From assembly GCA_011799875.1 (NCBI GenBank), contig CM022302.1, positions 202,164,086 to 202,228,085 of the forward strand: a stretch of DNA of 64,000 nucleotides, given 5' to 3'. The notes beneath the pieces were generated by a model. That model saw nothing but the letters and a program-made list of their open reading frames with translations, made no database searches and was not told where the DNA came from. The position numbers and the translations under genes were made by a program. Origin of the DNA: Thinopyrum elongatum. Its lineage: Eukaryota > Streptophyta > Magnoliopsida > Poales > Poaceae. This document shows, one piece after another, positions 44,622 through 55,910 of this stretch; positions within the stretch are counted from its first letter, which is position 1; each line of letters opens with the position of its first letter.

Positions 44622-46660
44622 GTGAGATCCGTCTCCTCAACCCCTCTTCGTTACGTGCGGCGGCAAGCCGGGCTCAGCTCCGTCCACCATCTTCATCGCG
44701 CACGGCGCCGTCAGCCGACCAGGTTGCCGCCACGTTGTTTGCTCTTCCGTCGACCTCACGCCACTGGTTCCTTCCTCCATCCCCGTCGCCCCTTCTCTCG
44801 AGCTGCCGGCTGGCGCTCTCTGTTCCCCGGGCCATCCAGTGCGCGCCCTCTGTTTGACCCAGGAGCGGCGCGATAGAGGCGTTGGACAAGGAGCGCCCGC
44901 TAGAGGCGCTTGATGCGGCTCCTCCGTCTACGTCCACTGCAGGTGCTCCCCCATCGCTCGTCCTTCTCCTCCATCGTTAGGAGGGGCTTGGCTGCAGCTC
45001 TCTCTCTCTCTCTCATCATCATCATCTTGGAACTGCAGGAGAGACGATGGTGTCGTGTTGGGCTCGGACCTTGCTGACTGCCATCTTGGCCTGCAAGAGG
45101 ATGCTCCCCTGCTCCGACTTGCTCAGCACATGGTTAGAAACATACTCTCCCGTGTCATTCTGCTTGGTTGAGTTAATCCATCTGTCCAGGTTCGATGTTT
45201 CCCCTTCAATCTGTAATTCTTATGGTTTCCTGCAAATTCTGGTTTCAGGTTACTGCCATCCTTCCATTGTAGGGAGGTAGTACAAAATATTCAAAGGAGG
45301 GGCTTGACTGGTCACTGCTAACTATCAGGTGGTCTGAGGCTGGTTCATGTGGTACTTTGTGACCTGTACTTGCTTTTTCCTTTTGTATGCACATATTATT
45401 TATTTGCTTCAGCTACACTTTTTTGGGATGGTCTGGGATTAATAAATGTTGAACTAAGAAGATACGTCATGTGTCTCTATATGATTATTCCATATCAAGA
45501 AAAATTAAGAGTACATCAGCTGTACTGAATGGTTATAAATATGACTTTTACCAATATATGAATTAACCGATGGAATTTATATTGCGCTAGAGCGAGATAT
45601 CTGAATACTATCAGCAATTATACACAATTAAGAAGAAAGCTTAACATTTATCTGTGATGGAATATAGAATCAAGAGCTAGAAAGTAAAAAATTGAAAATC
45701 ATAAATCAATGGTAGATAGAATCACAGGTAATTAAAATAACCAGGTGTTGTTTCTTTTCTTATAGTACTGGAAGTTTTGTTAGTGCCATGCATCTTCATA
45801 CACGGATGTGACATTTTCCAACTGAAAGGTAGCAATGTCTAAAGTTAAATGGTTTCCATACAGTTAACTTTAGTGTTTGGCTAATGATTATTTTAAGTTA
45901 AATGGCCTGGTAACTGATGCACATCTGTTTTCACCCTTTATCCTCAAAAATTGTTGCATGCTCGTGTTGTGTTCATACATGTAAGGTTCATGTACCTCGT
46001 GTTCTTTCAAGTTAGTCAACAGAAGCAGCTCATAGATAGGGATTAGAGGAAGCAGCTTATAAATGGGGACAATGTTGTTATTGTTTCAATTTCCTTATAT
46101 TTGCGGGGATGCCAGGGCTGACTGCCTTCTGCATACCATGGCGAGGAGTAGCAACAGTATGTCGGTTCAGTCACAATGGCAATGTTCTTTGTTGTTTTGT
46201 ATTATTCAACCACATATGTTTGCCTCTTTCTGATGGCCATTGTAACTTGAAAATTTGCAGTGCCATATTTGCTCCCTCTATCGAGCACCACGGAGGAGGT
46301 GAGGGGCCGTTAGGGAGTAAATAAAACATTTGATGAGTGTTGCATGCCCGCACGCGATGTCGGAGATGTCAGATCACTGCAGTTTTATGGTACCACAAAA
46401 ATCGTTTTATTTTCCTTAATTGCAACTCTAAATCTTTTGATTACACATATGAAGTTCACTTTCATAGATATATTAGGAGGAAAAATCAATCTCAAAATGA
46501 TATAAAAGGCAGGTTATGATTTAAGGGTGTTTTCCACTCTGTTGCACCAATTGTAGGTTGTTTATTACCAAGGGTGTTTAGGAGAAGCTATGTTTATTCT
46601 ATTTCAGAAACAACTTGGGATTAAGTATGAATCAACGGAGTTGATTTTGATCCCTATATC
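44622..46660. other. Unassigned DNA left of the Tekay insertion
   Basis: 44640-45280 is GC-richer, with a (CT)n(ATC)n microsatellite at 44998-45027 and short ORFs such as 45047-45280 that I do not recognise. 45281-46660 is AT-rich and featureless. The stretch continues at 60156 beyond the inserted retrotransposon. Confidence 0.4.
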
Positions 46661-49600
46661 TGTGACGCCCCCGGCTCAATCCTGCAGTAATCATACACGC
46701 AAATGCACACGATCAAGCCTAAGGACTCACGGGAAGATATCACAACACAACTCTAAAACATAAATAAAGTCATACAAGCTTTATATTACAAGCCAGGGCC
46801 TCGAGGGCTCAAATACATAGCTCGATGGCATACAAGCGTCAGCGGAAGCATCAGATATCTGAGTACAAATATTAAAAGAGAAACAGAAAGGCCTTTAGAA
46901 AGGCGGGGCAAAATAAAACACTACGATCGAAAGGCGCAGGCCTCCTGCCTGGGACCCTCCGAACCTACTCCTGGTCGTCGGCCAGCTCATAGTAGTATCC
47001 ATCCTCGGGGTAGTAGTAGCGATCGTCGGCGGGGGCAGCTGTCTCAGGGGCTCCGTCATCTGGTTGCATCAAAAAGGATATGGGGAAAAAGAAAGCAAAG
47101 CAACCGTGAGTACTCATCCGAAGTACTCAGCAAGCAAGGATCTACACTACATATGCAACATTATCAAAGGGAGGCAGTATATGTGGACTGGGCTGCAGAA
47201 ATGCCAGAATAGAGGGGAAAGCCTAGTCCTATCGAAGACTAGCATCTTCAGCGGTCTTGCAGCATTAGAAGAGTGTAGATTAGTACAGTATAAAATAGTA
47301 GTAGTATCATTAAGTCTCAACCTCACCCAGAGATCCTTTCTCGACTCCCTGCGAGAAAGCAATCCCAGAGCCATACAGTCATCAACCTCGTCCTGAGATC
47401 CCTTCTCGACTCCCTGCGAGAAGCAATCCCAGAGCCATAGCATCCAATTCTAGTTGTATCGATCGGGATACAACTCTGAGTGTCCGTTACCGAGGATCCG
47501 GCTATGCATAGATTAGTTCTTCCCTGCAGGGGTGCACCAACTTACCCACCACGCTTGCTTAAATCCGGCCGGACACACTTTTCCGGGTCATGCCCGGCCT
47601 CGGCCAAACGATACACCGCAACCCTACCTAGAGCTCAGCAGAGAGGTCCCCGTCGGTCTACATCCTAAGCGCTCAGAGGTCTTGGGCCATCGCCCTGTGC
47701 ACTCTGAGTCGTTGCGTGCAGGGGGAAGCCAGGCACCAGGGGGGTGCCGGTCCGTCCCGGCCGCAATGCTGAACTGGACGTCTGACAAATCTTTCGGCTG
47801 ATGCATACGATGCAGAGTGCCCATAACTTTTCCCGCGTGATGGTTAGTGCTATCGGGCCAGAGGCCCACTCGAATCAAATATCCAAATCGTAGTGTGTTG
47901 GTAGTGCGGTAACGAGCAGAGACTCACGAAAGATATGACCCCGTCGCCCCGTCTCGAGAACTTGCGGCAAGGGCCAAGAATGCCCGGCCACGCCTCGTAT
48001 TCTCACTCGGGCACCATCCAGGCAACCCGTCTTCACATCACACGCGGGTACCCCTCAGAGTAGACCCGCCTTTCCAAGTAACAATAGTATAGTCCAAGTA
48101 TCCATGTGTCCATAACATCAGGGGAATCCGAGGTATCACCCTCATTGGATTCCTACTCGATGTATCCGTCAAGGTGAACTAAGGAGGAATCACCCTCGAT
48201 GGGTTCACACTTGATGTGTTGCACGACAGCGCCGTTACCGGAAGTGGTGAAGGAGGAATCACCCTCGATGACCACGACCAAATAGCTACTCTACAGAGTT
48301 AACATCTGAAGTGCTACAGGAGGTATCACCCTCGGCACTCAATAGTAACCCAGTAGCGGCGTACAACTAAGGGGGTGATGTGCGGTGCCGGGACCTGGTC
48401 TTCAATCCCGTTGATCGGGTCTTCTGATAATTCAGCGGGGCAGTCGGGACAAGTGGGGTCACTGATAGGTCTCTACCCAGCCTATACTAAGCAGTTTAGG
48501 ATATGCAGGTAATTATCAACAGCAGGTTACAATAAACAGGCTATGCATCAGAATAGGTAAAGCAGTAGTAGCAGCAATTCTAATGCAAGCATGGGAGAGA
48601 AAGAATAGGCGATATCAGTATGCTCAAGGGGGGGTGCTTGCCTGGTTGCTCTGGCAAGAAGAAGGGGTCGTCGGTGACGTAGTCGATCACAGCGGCATCA
48701 GCAGCGGTCTCGGGGTCTACCGGAGAGAAGAGGGGGAAGAAACAGTAAATATAAAGCAAACAAGAGCACGACATGACAATACGCAGAGCTAGGGGTGTTC
48801 TGACGCGGTGTTACACGATATAGGTGAAGAGGGAAAACATCCGGGAATGTTTTCCCGAAGTTTGGCATTTTCGGACAGATGAAACGGAGGGGGACAGTTG
48901 CATGTTCGCTATGCTAGGGGCGTGTGGCGGACGAACGGACCGCGTATTCGGATTCGTCTCGTCGTTCTGAGCAACTTTCATGTATAAATTATTTTAATCC
49001 GAGTTACGGTTTATTTTATATTAAGTTCTAAAGTTTTAGCAATATCCAAAAAATCCCTGAAATTTTGCTAAGTCTGAGAATTCGTCCGTTTTAAACATCA
49101 CTTAGCTGTTTTCCGGAGGCTATAGCTATTGTTCTATACATCCTATGATTTTGTGCCTTATATCAATTGTGAGCATTTCTCTGCGATCTACATGTTAGTA
49201 TCACTCTCATCCATATTAGAATTCATTTGCTTAATTAAAACTTTGCTTGAAATGTGCCACTTGACGTTAACTCCAGAAACTGTTAAAATATATGAACATA
49301 GGAATTTGTGATTTTCACAGGATTTAATCCATGCCTTATTTGAAGTTAGTCCAATGGGGTAACTTGGAGCCTGTCAAGTGTACTACCTGCCTATATTAAT
49401 TTTACTCATTTTAGAAATCGTTTTGTGGATGTTTGGTGGTTGTCAAAGGGGCTAATCAATGTGAAACTGCCAAAGTTAGCTGCAGCTACAGTAACTGAAT
49501 GTTACTGTAGTTTGCGGTGCAGTAGGAGCGGCAGCAGAACGAGCGGGAGGCTAGGTCGTGCACAGGCGCGCGATGGGAGCGGGGCGCAGCCCCGGCGGGC

Positions 49601-50924
49601 GCGGCCAGGCGCCTGCGTGCGCGGCCGCCCATGGGGAGCGACGGGCGGAGCCGGCATAGCCCGACGCAGCTGGGCGCGGCCAGGCGCCGCAGGCGGAACG
49701 CGCGGCCACGGCCCGACTGGCGCAGCCGTGGGGGAACGCACAGGGCCTGCAGGCGCGCGCGGCCAGGTACTGGCGCGGCAACGGCGCTGGACGAGCACGG
49801 CCAGGCCACGCGCGGGCGCGCTTACAGCAGTAGCAGCAATAGCACAGGAGCAGCAGCAGCAGTACACCGCACGACCGCGTACAGAGGGTCTCTGGAAAGA
49901 CGGCAACGGTGGCCTACGGCGTCCAATTCGAAGGGGAAAGCGAGGGGAACGGCAGAGGGGCTCACGGGCGTTGACGAGAAGGCCCGGGGACGCCAGAGGA
50001 GCCCGAGGTGACGCGGATCGACGCGGTGGAGCTCGACGTCCGGAAGAAGAAGAAGACGGCGATCCGGCGATGGAGAGGCAATGGGCTTGTGGTCTTCGGT
50101 GTAGGCGAAGCAGTAGACGCCGGTGGTTCTACTGGATGAGGTCGCAGGCGGTGGGGAGCTCGATGGGCGCGGGATCGAGCGTGGCCATGGCGACGGAGTC
50201 TTCGGGCGTCACCGAAAACGAGAGCCAGAGAGGGGAACGAGGGGGAATGGGCGTTAGGGTTCGAGGGAGAGGTCCGGGGGCGCCTTGTAGGAGGCAGGGG
50301 AGGCGTGGATGGCCGCCCCGTGTTCATCGGCGTCGTGTACGATCGCCCTGTGTCCACGAGCGCACGATGAACAGAGAGGAAGGGGACGACCTGGTGGTGG
50401 GCTGGGCCTGTCCAGTGGCCAAGGCCCAGGGGAATTAGTGGGAAGGGGTTTTGTTTTATTTTCCTTTTTCTGTTTTTTTACCTTTTATTTATTTATTCTC
50501 TGTTTTGCTAAATGTAAGGCCACTAATGGACTTTTATAAAATATGTGACTTAGCCCACATAACACAGTGCAATGTTAGCCACTGCTAGAAAATAGTTTGA
50601 TGTCCATATCTTTTTATTGGGATTTTATTTAATTGTAAAAGGATTAAATAGTGCTGTTTGGTACTGTTTTAATGTCGTTTGAGACACTTTACTAATCCAA
50701 TAATTGCTGATTACAATTTTAGGATTGCCTCTGGATAATTTGTAACATTAAGTACATTTTAGTTTTCAAACTCGAACAAATTTTATTTTCACTTTAATTT
50801 TAATTTGAATTTTGAGTTAGGAGCTGAATGCAATATGATGCAAATGATGATTAGGCACTAATAATCATGATGACATGGCATTATCAAAAGAGGATTACTG
50901 TAGCTTAATACATGGGGTGTTACA
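46661..50924 (-). repeat. 3' LTR of the Tekay-type element
   Basis: Bounded by tgtgacgccc and gggtgttaca. It aligns throughout with 55911-60150. It keeps a 21-base segment (46805-46825) absent from the other copy. A GC-rich block at about 49540-50440 produces long open frames on both strands with no recognisable protein. Confidence 0.93.
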
Positions 50925-50936
50925 AATCTCCTCCAC
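50925..50936 (-). other. Polypurine tract of the Tekay-type element
   Basis: The minus strand reads GTGGAGGAGATT directly before TGTAACACCCC, the LTR start. Confidence 0.75.
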
Positions 50937-50960
50937 TAACAAGAATTATCGTCCCGAGAA

Positions 50961-52284
50961 TTAAGAGGTAGAAGGAAAAAGTTCGGAGTATTCCGCACGA
51001 AGATTATCCTCGTGTTCCCAAGTAGCTTCATCTTCAGTATGATTTGACCACTGTACTTTCAGGAACTTGGTAACCTTCTGACGGGTTCGACGTTCAGCTT
51101 CATCGAGAATGCGGATCGGATGCTCCTTATAAGATAGATCATCTTGCAATTCGAGCATCTCGTGATCCACTGCGCGGTGCGGAGATTCCTTGAAGCATTT
51201 ACGAAGTTGCGACACATGGAAGACGTTGTGGATATGAGAGAATTGCGGTGGCAACTCCAATTTATATGCCACCTGACCATGTCTAGCAATAATGCGAAAA
51301 GGACCAATGTAGCATAGAGCTAACTTGCCCTTGATTCCGAAACGGTGAGTGCCCTTCATAGGAGTGACACGAAGATAAGCTTGATCACCGGGTTGATAAG
51401 TCAAACCCCATCGTTTGCGATCATAGTTGCTCTTCTGGCAGTCCTGAGCCGCCTTGAGATTTTCGCGGACGATTCGGACTTGTTCTTCGGCGTGTTGAAT
51501 AATATCCGGACCCACGAGTGGTCGTTCCCCCAGTTTCTGACCAATTCAGAGGGGTTCGACACTTACGTCCATAAAGTACTTCGAAGGGGGCCATTTTCAA
51601 GCTGGCTTGATAACTGTTGTTATATGAGAATTTCGCATAAGGAAGAGATTCTTCCCACTTCTTACTGAACGATATAACACAAGCCCGAAGCATGTCTTCA
51701 AGCACTTGATTGACTCGCTTGACTTGGCCTTGGGATTGAGGGTGATAAGCTGAACTCCAGGTAATATGAGTTCCCATAGCTTCTTGGAAACTTTCCCAGA
51801 ACTTTGAGGTGAAAAGACCGCCACGGTTCAAACTAATCTCCTTCGGAATACCGTGGAGTGAAACAATTCTGGAGATATACAACTCTGCTAACTGACTAGC
51901 AGTAATAGTTTCCTTGACGGGCAGAAAGTGTGCAACTTTCGAGAGTTGGTCGACGACGACAAGAATAGCATCGTGTCCCTTTTGTGACCTAGGAAGGCCA
52001 GTAATGAAATCCATCTGAACCTTATCCCATTTCCATAGAGGAATAGGCAACGGTTGCAGAATTCCAACAGGCTTCTGATGTTCTGCTTTAACGCGACGAC
52101 ACACATCACATTCAGCAACATATCGAGCAATATCCTACTTCATTTTAGACACCAATACCTTTAACGGAGATCATGATACATCTTGGTGCTACCCGGATGA
52201 ATAGACAACGGGGTATCATGTGCCTCCTTCATGACCTTGTCAGTCATAAGCTCGAAACGAGGTACGACAATGTGGCCTCTGAAC
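50961..52284 (-). pseudogene. Integrase and chromodomain part of the Tekay-type polyprotein, defective
   Basis: The integrase core (52104-51421) has MDFITGLP with the first catalytic Asp. The second position reads LNRGG, with Asn where the family has Asp (codon 51828-51826). The third reads GQVKRVNQ, with Lys where the family has Glu (51720-51718). Both are G-to-A changes on the coding strand. A frame change near 51515 leads into the C-terminal part, ending in a chromodomain (about 51110-50965, with VTKFLKVQWSNH and EDEATWEHED), which in this lineage guides insertion to heterochromatin. Stops and a frame change also lie between 52284 and 52104, in the zinc-binding region. Confidence 0.85.
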
Positions 52285-54584
52285 TACAAGGTTCCATCTT
52301 CAGACAGCGAGAAATCCCTGTACTTTTCAAGGTAAAGATCTTTCTTCATCAGATCAATTTCAGCATCTTTAGCTTGCGCATTCTTAACAGCTTTCTCAAG
52401 ATCTGGTTGGATCACAAGGTTATTAAGAGAACCGTGTGGGACAATACGCAGATTCAGCTTGCACAGTTCTTCAAAAAGACGAGGTTGAGCTTGCCTAACC
52501 ATGAGGTTGTCGCAATAGGACTTGCGGCTTAAGGCATCAGCCATCACGTTAGCCTTTCCAGGGGTATAAGAGATACCCAAATCATAGTCCGCAATGGCCT
52601 CCATCCATCTTTGCTGACGGAGGTTTAGAGATGGCTGAGTGAACAAGTACTTCAGACTTTTATGATCCATGTATATCTCGCAACGATTACCGAGAAGGTA
52701 ATGTCGCCACAACTGCAATGCATAGATCACAGCAGCTAGCTCTAGATCATGTACCGGATAATTCTCTTCATGTGGCCGCAACTGACGAGAGCCATAGGCA
52801 ATCACTTTACGCTCTTGCATTAGGACACAGCCTAATCCTTCACGGGATGCGTCACAATAGATCACAAAGTCTTTGCGTGAATCTGGAGGAGCAAGTACTG
52901 AGGCAGATGTCAGCTTGTCTTTGAGTGTTTGAAAACTTTCCTGACATTTTTCTGTCCATTCAAATTTAACGCCCTTGTGAAGCAGATCAGTCATGGGCTT
53001 AGCAATCTTGGAAAAGTTCTCGACAAATCGACGGCAATAGCTTGCAAGGCCGAGAAAACTTCTCACTTGCTTGACGTTCTTCGGAGGAGTCCAATCAAGA
53101 ATAGCCTGAACTCGTTCTGGGTTAACAGCAATTCCATCCTTGGAAATCACATGCCCCAGGTATGTTACTTCAGAAAGCCACAATTCACATTTGGAGTATT
53201 TGGCATACAACTGGTGTTCTCGGAGCCTTTCCAGTACAAGATGGAGGTGTTCAGCATGTTCTTCTTTATTCTTTGGATAGACCAGAATATCATCTAGATA
53301 TACCACGACAAATTTGTCGAGGTAATCCATGAAGATGTAATTCATCAGACGGGAGAATGTGGCTGGAGCATTTGTTAAGCCAAATGACATGACAGTGTAC
53401 TCATAAGAACCATAGCGAGTAACGAATGTTGTCTTGGGAATATCCTCTTCGCGGACTTGGATCTGATGATAACCCAACCTCAAGTCGAGTTTAGAAAACA
53501 CCGATGATCCAGCAAGTTGATCATACAAATCATTGATCCGGGGAAGCGGATATTTGTTCTGAATTGTGGCTTGGTTAATGGGCCGATAATCCTGAACCAA
53601 TCGGTTTGTTCCATCCTTCTTCTTAACAAAGAGTGAAGGTGCTCCCCAAGCAGAGGAACTGGGGCGGATGAAACCCTTCTTAAGTGACTTGTCGATTTCC
53701 TCCTTAAGTTCAAGAAGGTGGTGTGGAGGCATCTTATAAGGACGCTTCGCAATAGGAGTTGTGCCTGGTTTCAAGTCAATGACAAACTTGACAGCTCGAG
53801 CAGGCGGTATTCCTAGAAGTTCTTCTGGAAAGACATCTTGAAAATCACGAACAACTGGAACGTTCTCGATGCCTTCAAGGGGTGAGGCATTCAATGCATT
53901 CAAAACATATATTTGAGTCTCAGCATCCTGAGCTATTCGGGCTGAGTATTTGACTGTCTGGCCGGAAGGGTGAGTGAGCTGGACTGTCTTAGTAGCGCAA
54001 TCAATCAAAGTAATATGGGCTGTCAACCAGTCCATACCGAGAATGATGTCTATGTCGGAAGGTCCAAGAGCAATAAGGGAAGCAGAGAACATCAACCATT
54101 CAATTCTGATCTGATTGTTGTGACTTACCATCTTGGTTTGCCACCTGGAGCGGGGAGTGATAATCTCTAATGGTGTGGGCAATAACTCTAGAGGTAGCTC
54201 ATGCCGCTGAGCAAATTGTTGAGACACAAAGGAATATGATGCCCCGGAATCAAAGAGAACAGAAGCTACAACTGAATTAACTGGCAGAGTTCCCATCACG
54301 ATTTTTGGAGACTCACGAGCTTCTCCCATTTTGACGTGAGTGACCTGGCCTCGGTCCATAGCAGACATCCTGGCCTTACGATTTCTGCAACGATGGGTTC
54401 GATGGCCCTTCTTACGACCATCAGGAGGACGTGGTGCAACCTGAGGAGAAGCCATGGCATTAGGCGGTCCATCATGAACTGTTAGCTGCCTCGGCGGTGA
54501 AGGCAGGTGAGGTGCAACATATGACGGCCTGGGTGTTGGAGCAGGTCGGTGGTAAACATTGTGGGGAATCCAGACTTGACGTTT
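52285..54584 (-). pseudogene. Protease, reverse transcriptase and RNase H of the Tekay-type element
   Basis: One long open stretch in the gag frame (ATG at 54455). Protease: [11 protein letters not shown] (Asp at about 69). Reverse transcriptase: [12 protein letters not shown] and [11 protein letters not shown] (YLDD at about 386-389), both with catalytic Asp. RNase [13 protein letters not shown] and later MDHKSLKYL. The zinc knuckle upstream is decayed (only [14 protein letters not shown] traces). The frame ends at a stop at 52284 before the integrase. These three domains look intact on their own. They lie downstream of a nonsense codon at the end of gag. Confidence 0.88.
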
Positions 54585-55292
54585 CTAAACAGGTCGACCC
54601 GAAGACGAGCCGACATCTCGAGTACGCTTGAGCGACTCCTGGTACTTAGTCAGAGCAGTTTCAACTTGGAAAGATTGGCTGACAAGCGTTGCGAAGTCTG
54701 TGCAATCATGGAAAGCAAGTGCAAGGTTTATATCAGTACGCAGTCCTTCACGGAATTTCTCCTGCTTGCGTGCGTCGGTGCAGACGTCATCTTCAGCATA
54801 GCGGGACAATTCAAGGAATTTCCTCTGATATTCATCCACATTCATTATTCCCTGGGTGAGTTTGCGGAATTCCTGCTTCTTCTGGTCCATCAGACCTTGA
54901 GGAATGTACTGTGCACAAAAAGCTGACTGAAATTCCTGCCAAGTGGTTACTGTTTCAGCAGGCAACATACCCTTGTGGCTTTCCCACCATTGAGCAGCTG
55001 ATCCCCTCAGGTGATACGTCGCATAGGTGATGTAACTGTCAGGGATAACATTGGTCGACTTCATCTGGAAAGCAATGTCACGGAGCCAATCATCAGCATC
55101 CATTGGATCAGTTGACCTGCGAAAAGTGGACGGATTGAGGCGCACGAATTCCGGCAGAGTTATTGGTGTAGGCTGTTGATGAGCATTCTGATTTGGGAAC
55201 TGAGCCAATATCCCAGTCATAACCTGACGGTTCAATTCAAACTGCTGCATCATTGCGGCAATATAAGGTGGAGGTGGAGGATCGTCAACCAT
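54585..55292 (-). pseudogene. Gag of the Tekay-type element, ending at a nonsense codon
   Basis: It starts MVDDPPPPPYIAAMMQQFEL at 55292 and contains the retrotransposon gag core (WLRDIAFQMKS, AAQWWESHKG, QYIPQGLMDQKKQEFRKLTQG). TAG at 54587-54585 stops it in the same frame as the downstream protease-polymerase. The codon is probably a mutated CAG. In active elements gag and pol of this lineage form one polyprotein, so the stop separates particle protein from enzymes. Confidence 0.88.
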
Positions 55293-55894
55293 CCTGCCAA
55301 TTCAACAGGGGCAGTTTAGCAAGAAAAACTGCAGGTGTATGGAGTTATTCATGATGTAACACGGGAAATGAACAGGAAAGGCATTAGATATATGATAGTA
55401 GTCGTTAAAGACATACAATCCATACACAGAGTTAGATTCAAACGGATAGTACGCGCTCGGGAATGCTCGCAGCTAGACAAACTAGGCGGCGCGCAGGCAC
55501 GCGGTGAGGATTACAACAACGTGACATAGCAAAGGCTACATCCACGTCGGAGAAAACTGCTGGGGCGAGGAATCTGCAAGTGACAACACAGGGTGCCCTC
55601 GATAAGAGGATCCTGCAAGCAGAACCTGGCCCGCAATCTTGAAGGAAGGGGGGAAATTTTTAGAACACCGGGTGGATGTGATCACGAGAACCTAATGTTG
55701 GAGTTAGTGAAATTTTAACCCGAATAGAAGAGAGATCAGAGTCCCAGAGTATAGACGAGAAATAAAAGATCCTAATACCACCCAATTGGCGACATGGGCC
55801 CGTAAGCCACACAGCCAAGTTAGTAAAACAGTTTTCGGACCACTAGACTCAGCTTCGGCCAAGGAGTTGGAAAGGGGGGTTCCTACAGTCAGTC
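55293..55894 (-). other. 5' leader of the Tekay-type element
   Basis: About 600 bases between the primer site and the gag ATG. No ORF is supported. It probably contains the packaging signal. Confidence 0.5.
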
Positions 55895-55907
55895 GGCTCT
55901 GATACCA
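55895..55907 (-). other. Primer-binding site for initiator tRNA-Met
   Basis: The minus strand reads TGGTATCAGAGCC, the standard plant tRNA-Met primer site, three bases from the 5' LTR. Confidence 0.92.
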
Positions 55908-55910
55908 ACT

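Noticed and set aside
44355..44876. 173-codon plus-strand ORF
   Set aside because: Arg/Pro/Ser-rich GC artefact that reads through the putative leader and donor; less likely than the short exon, which is itself uncertain.
49425..50438. 337-codon ORF, and its counterpart at 58846-59604
   Set aside because: Lies within the LTRs opposite to the element's direction; frames differ between the two copies and composition explains it.
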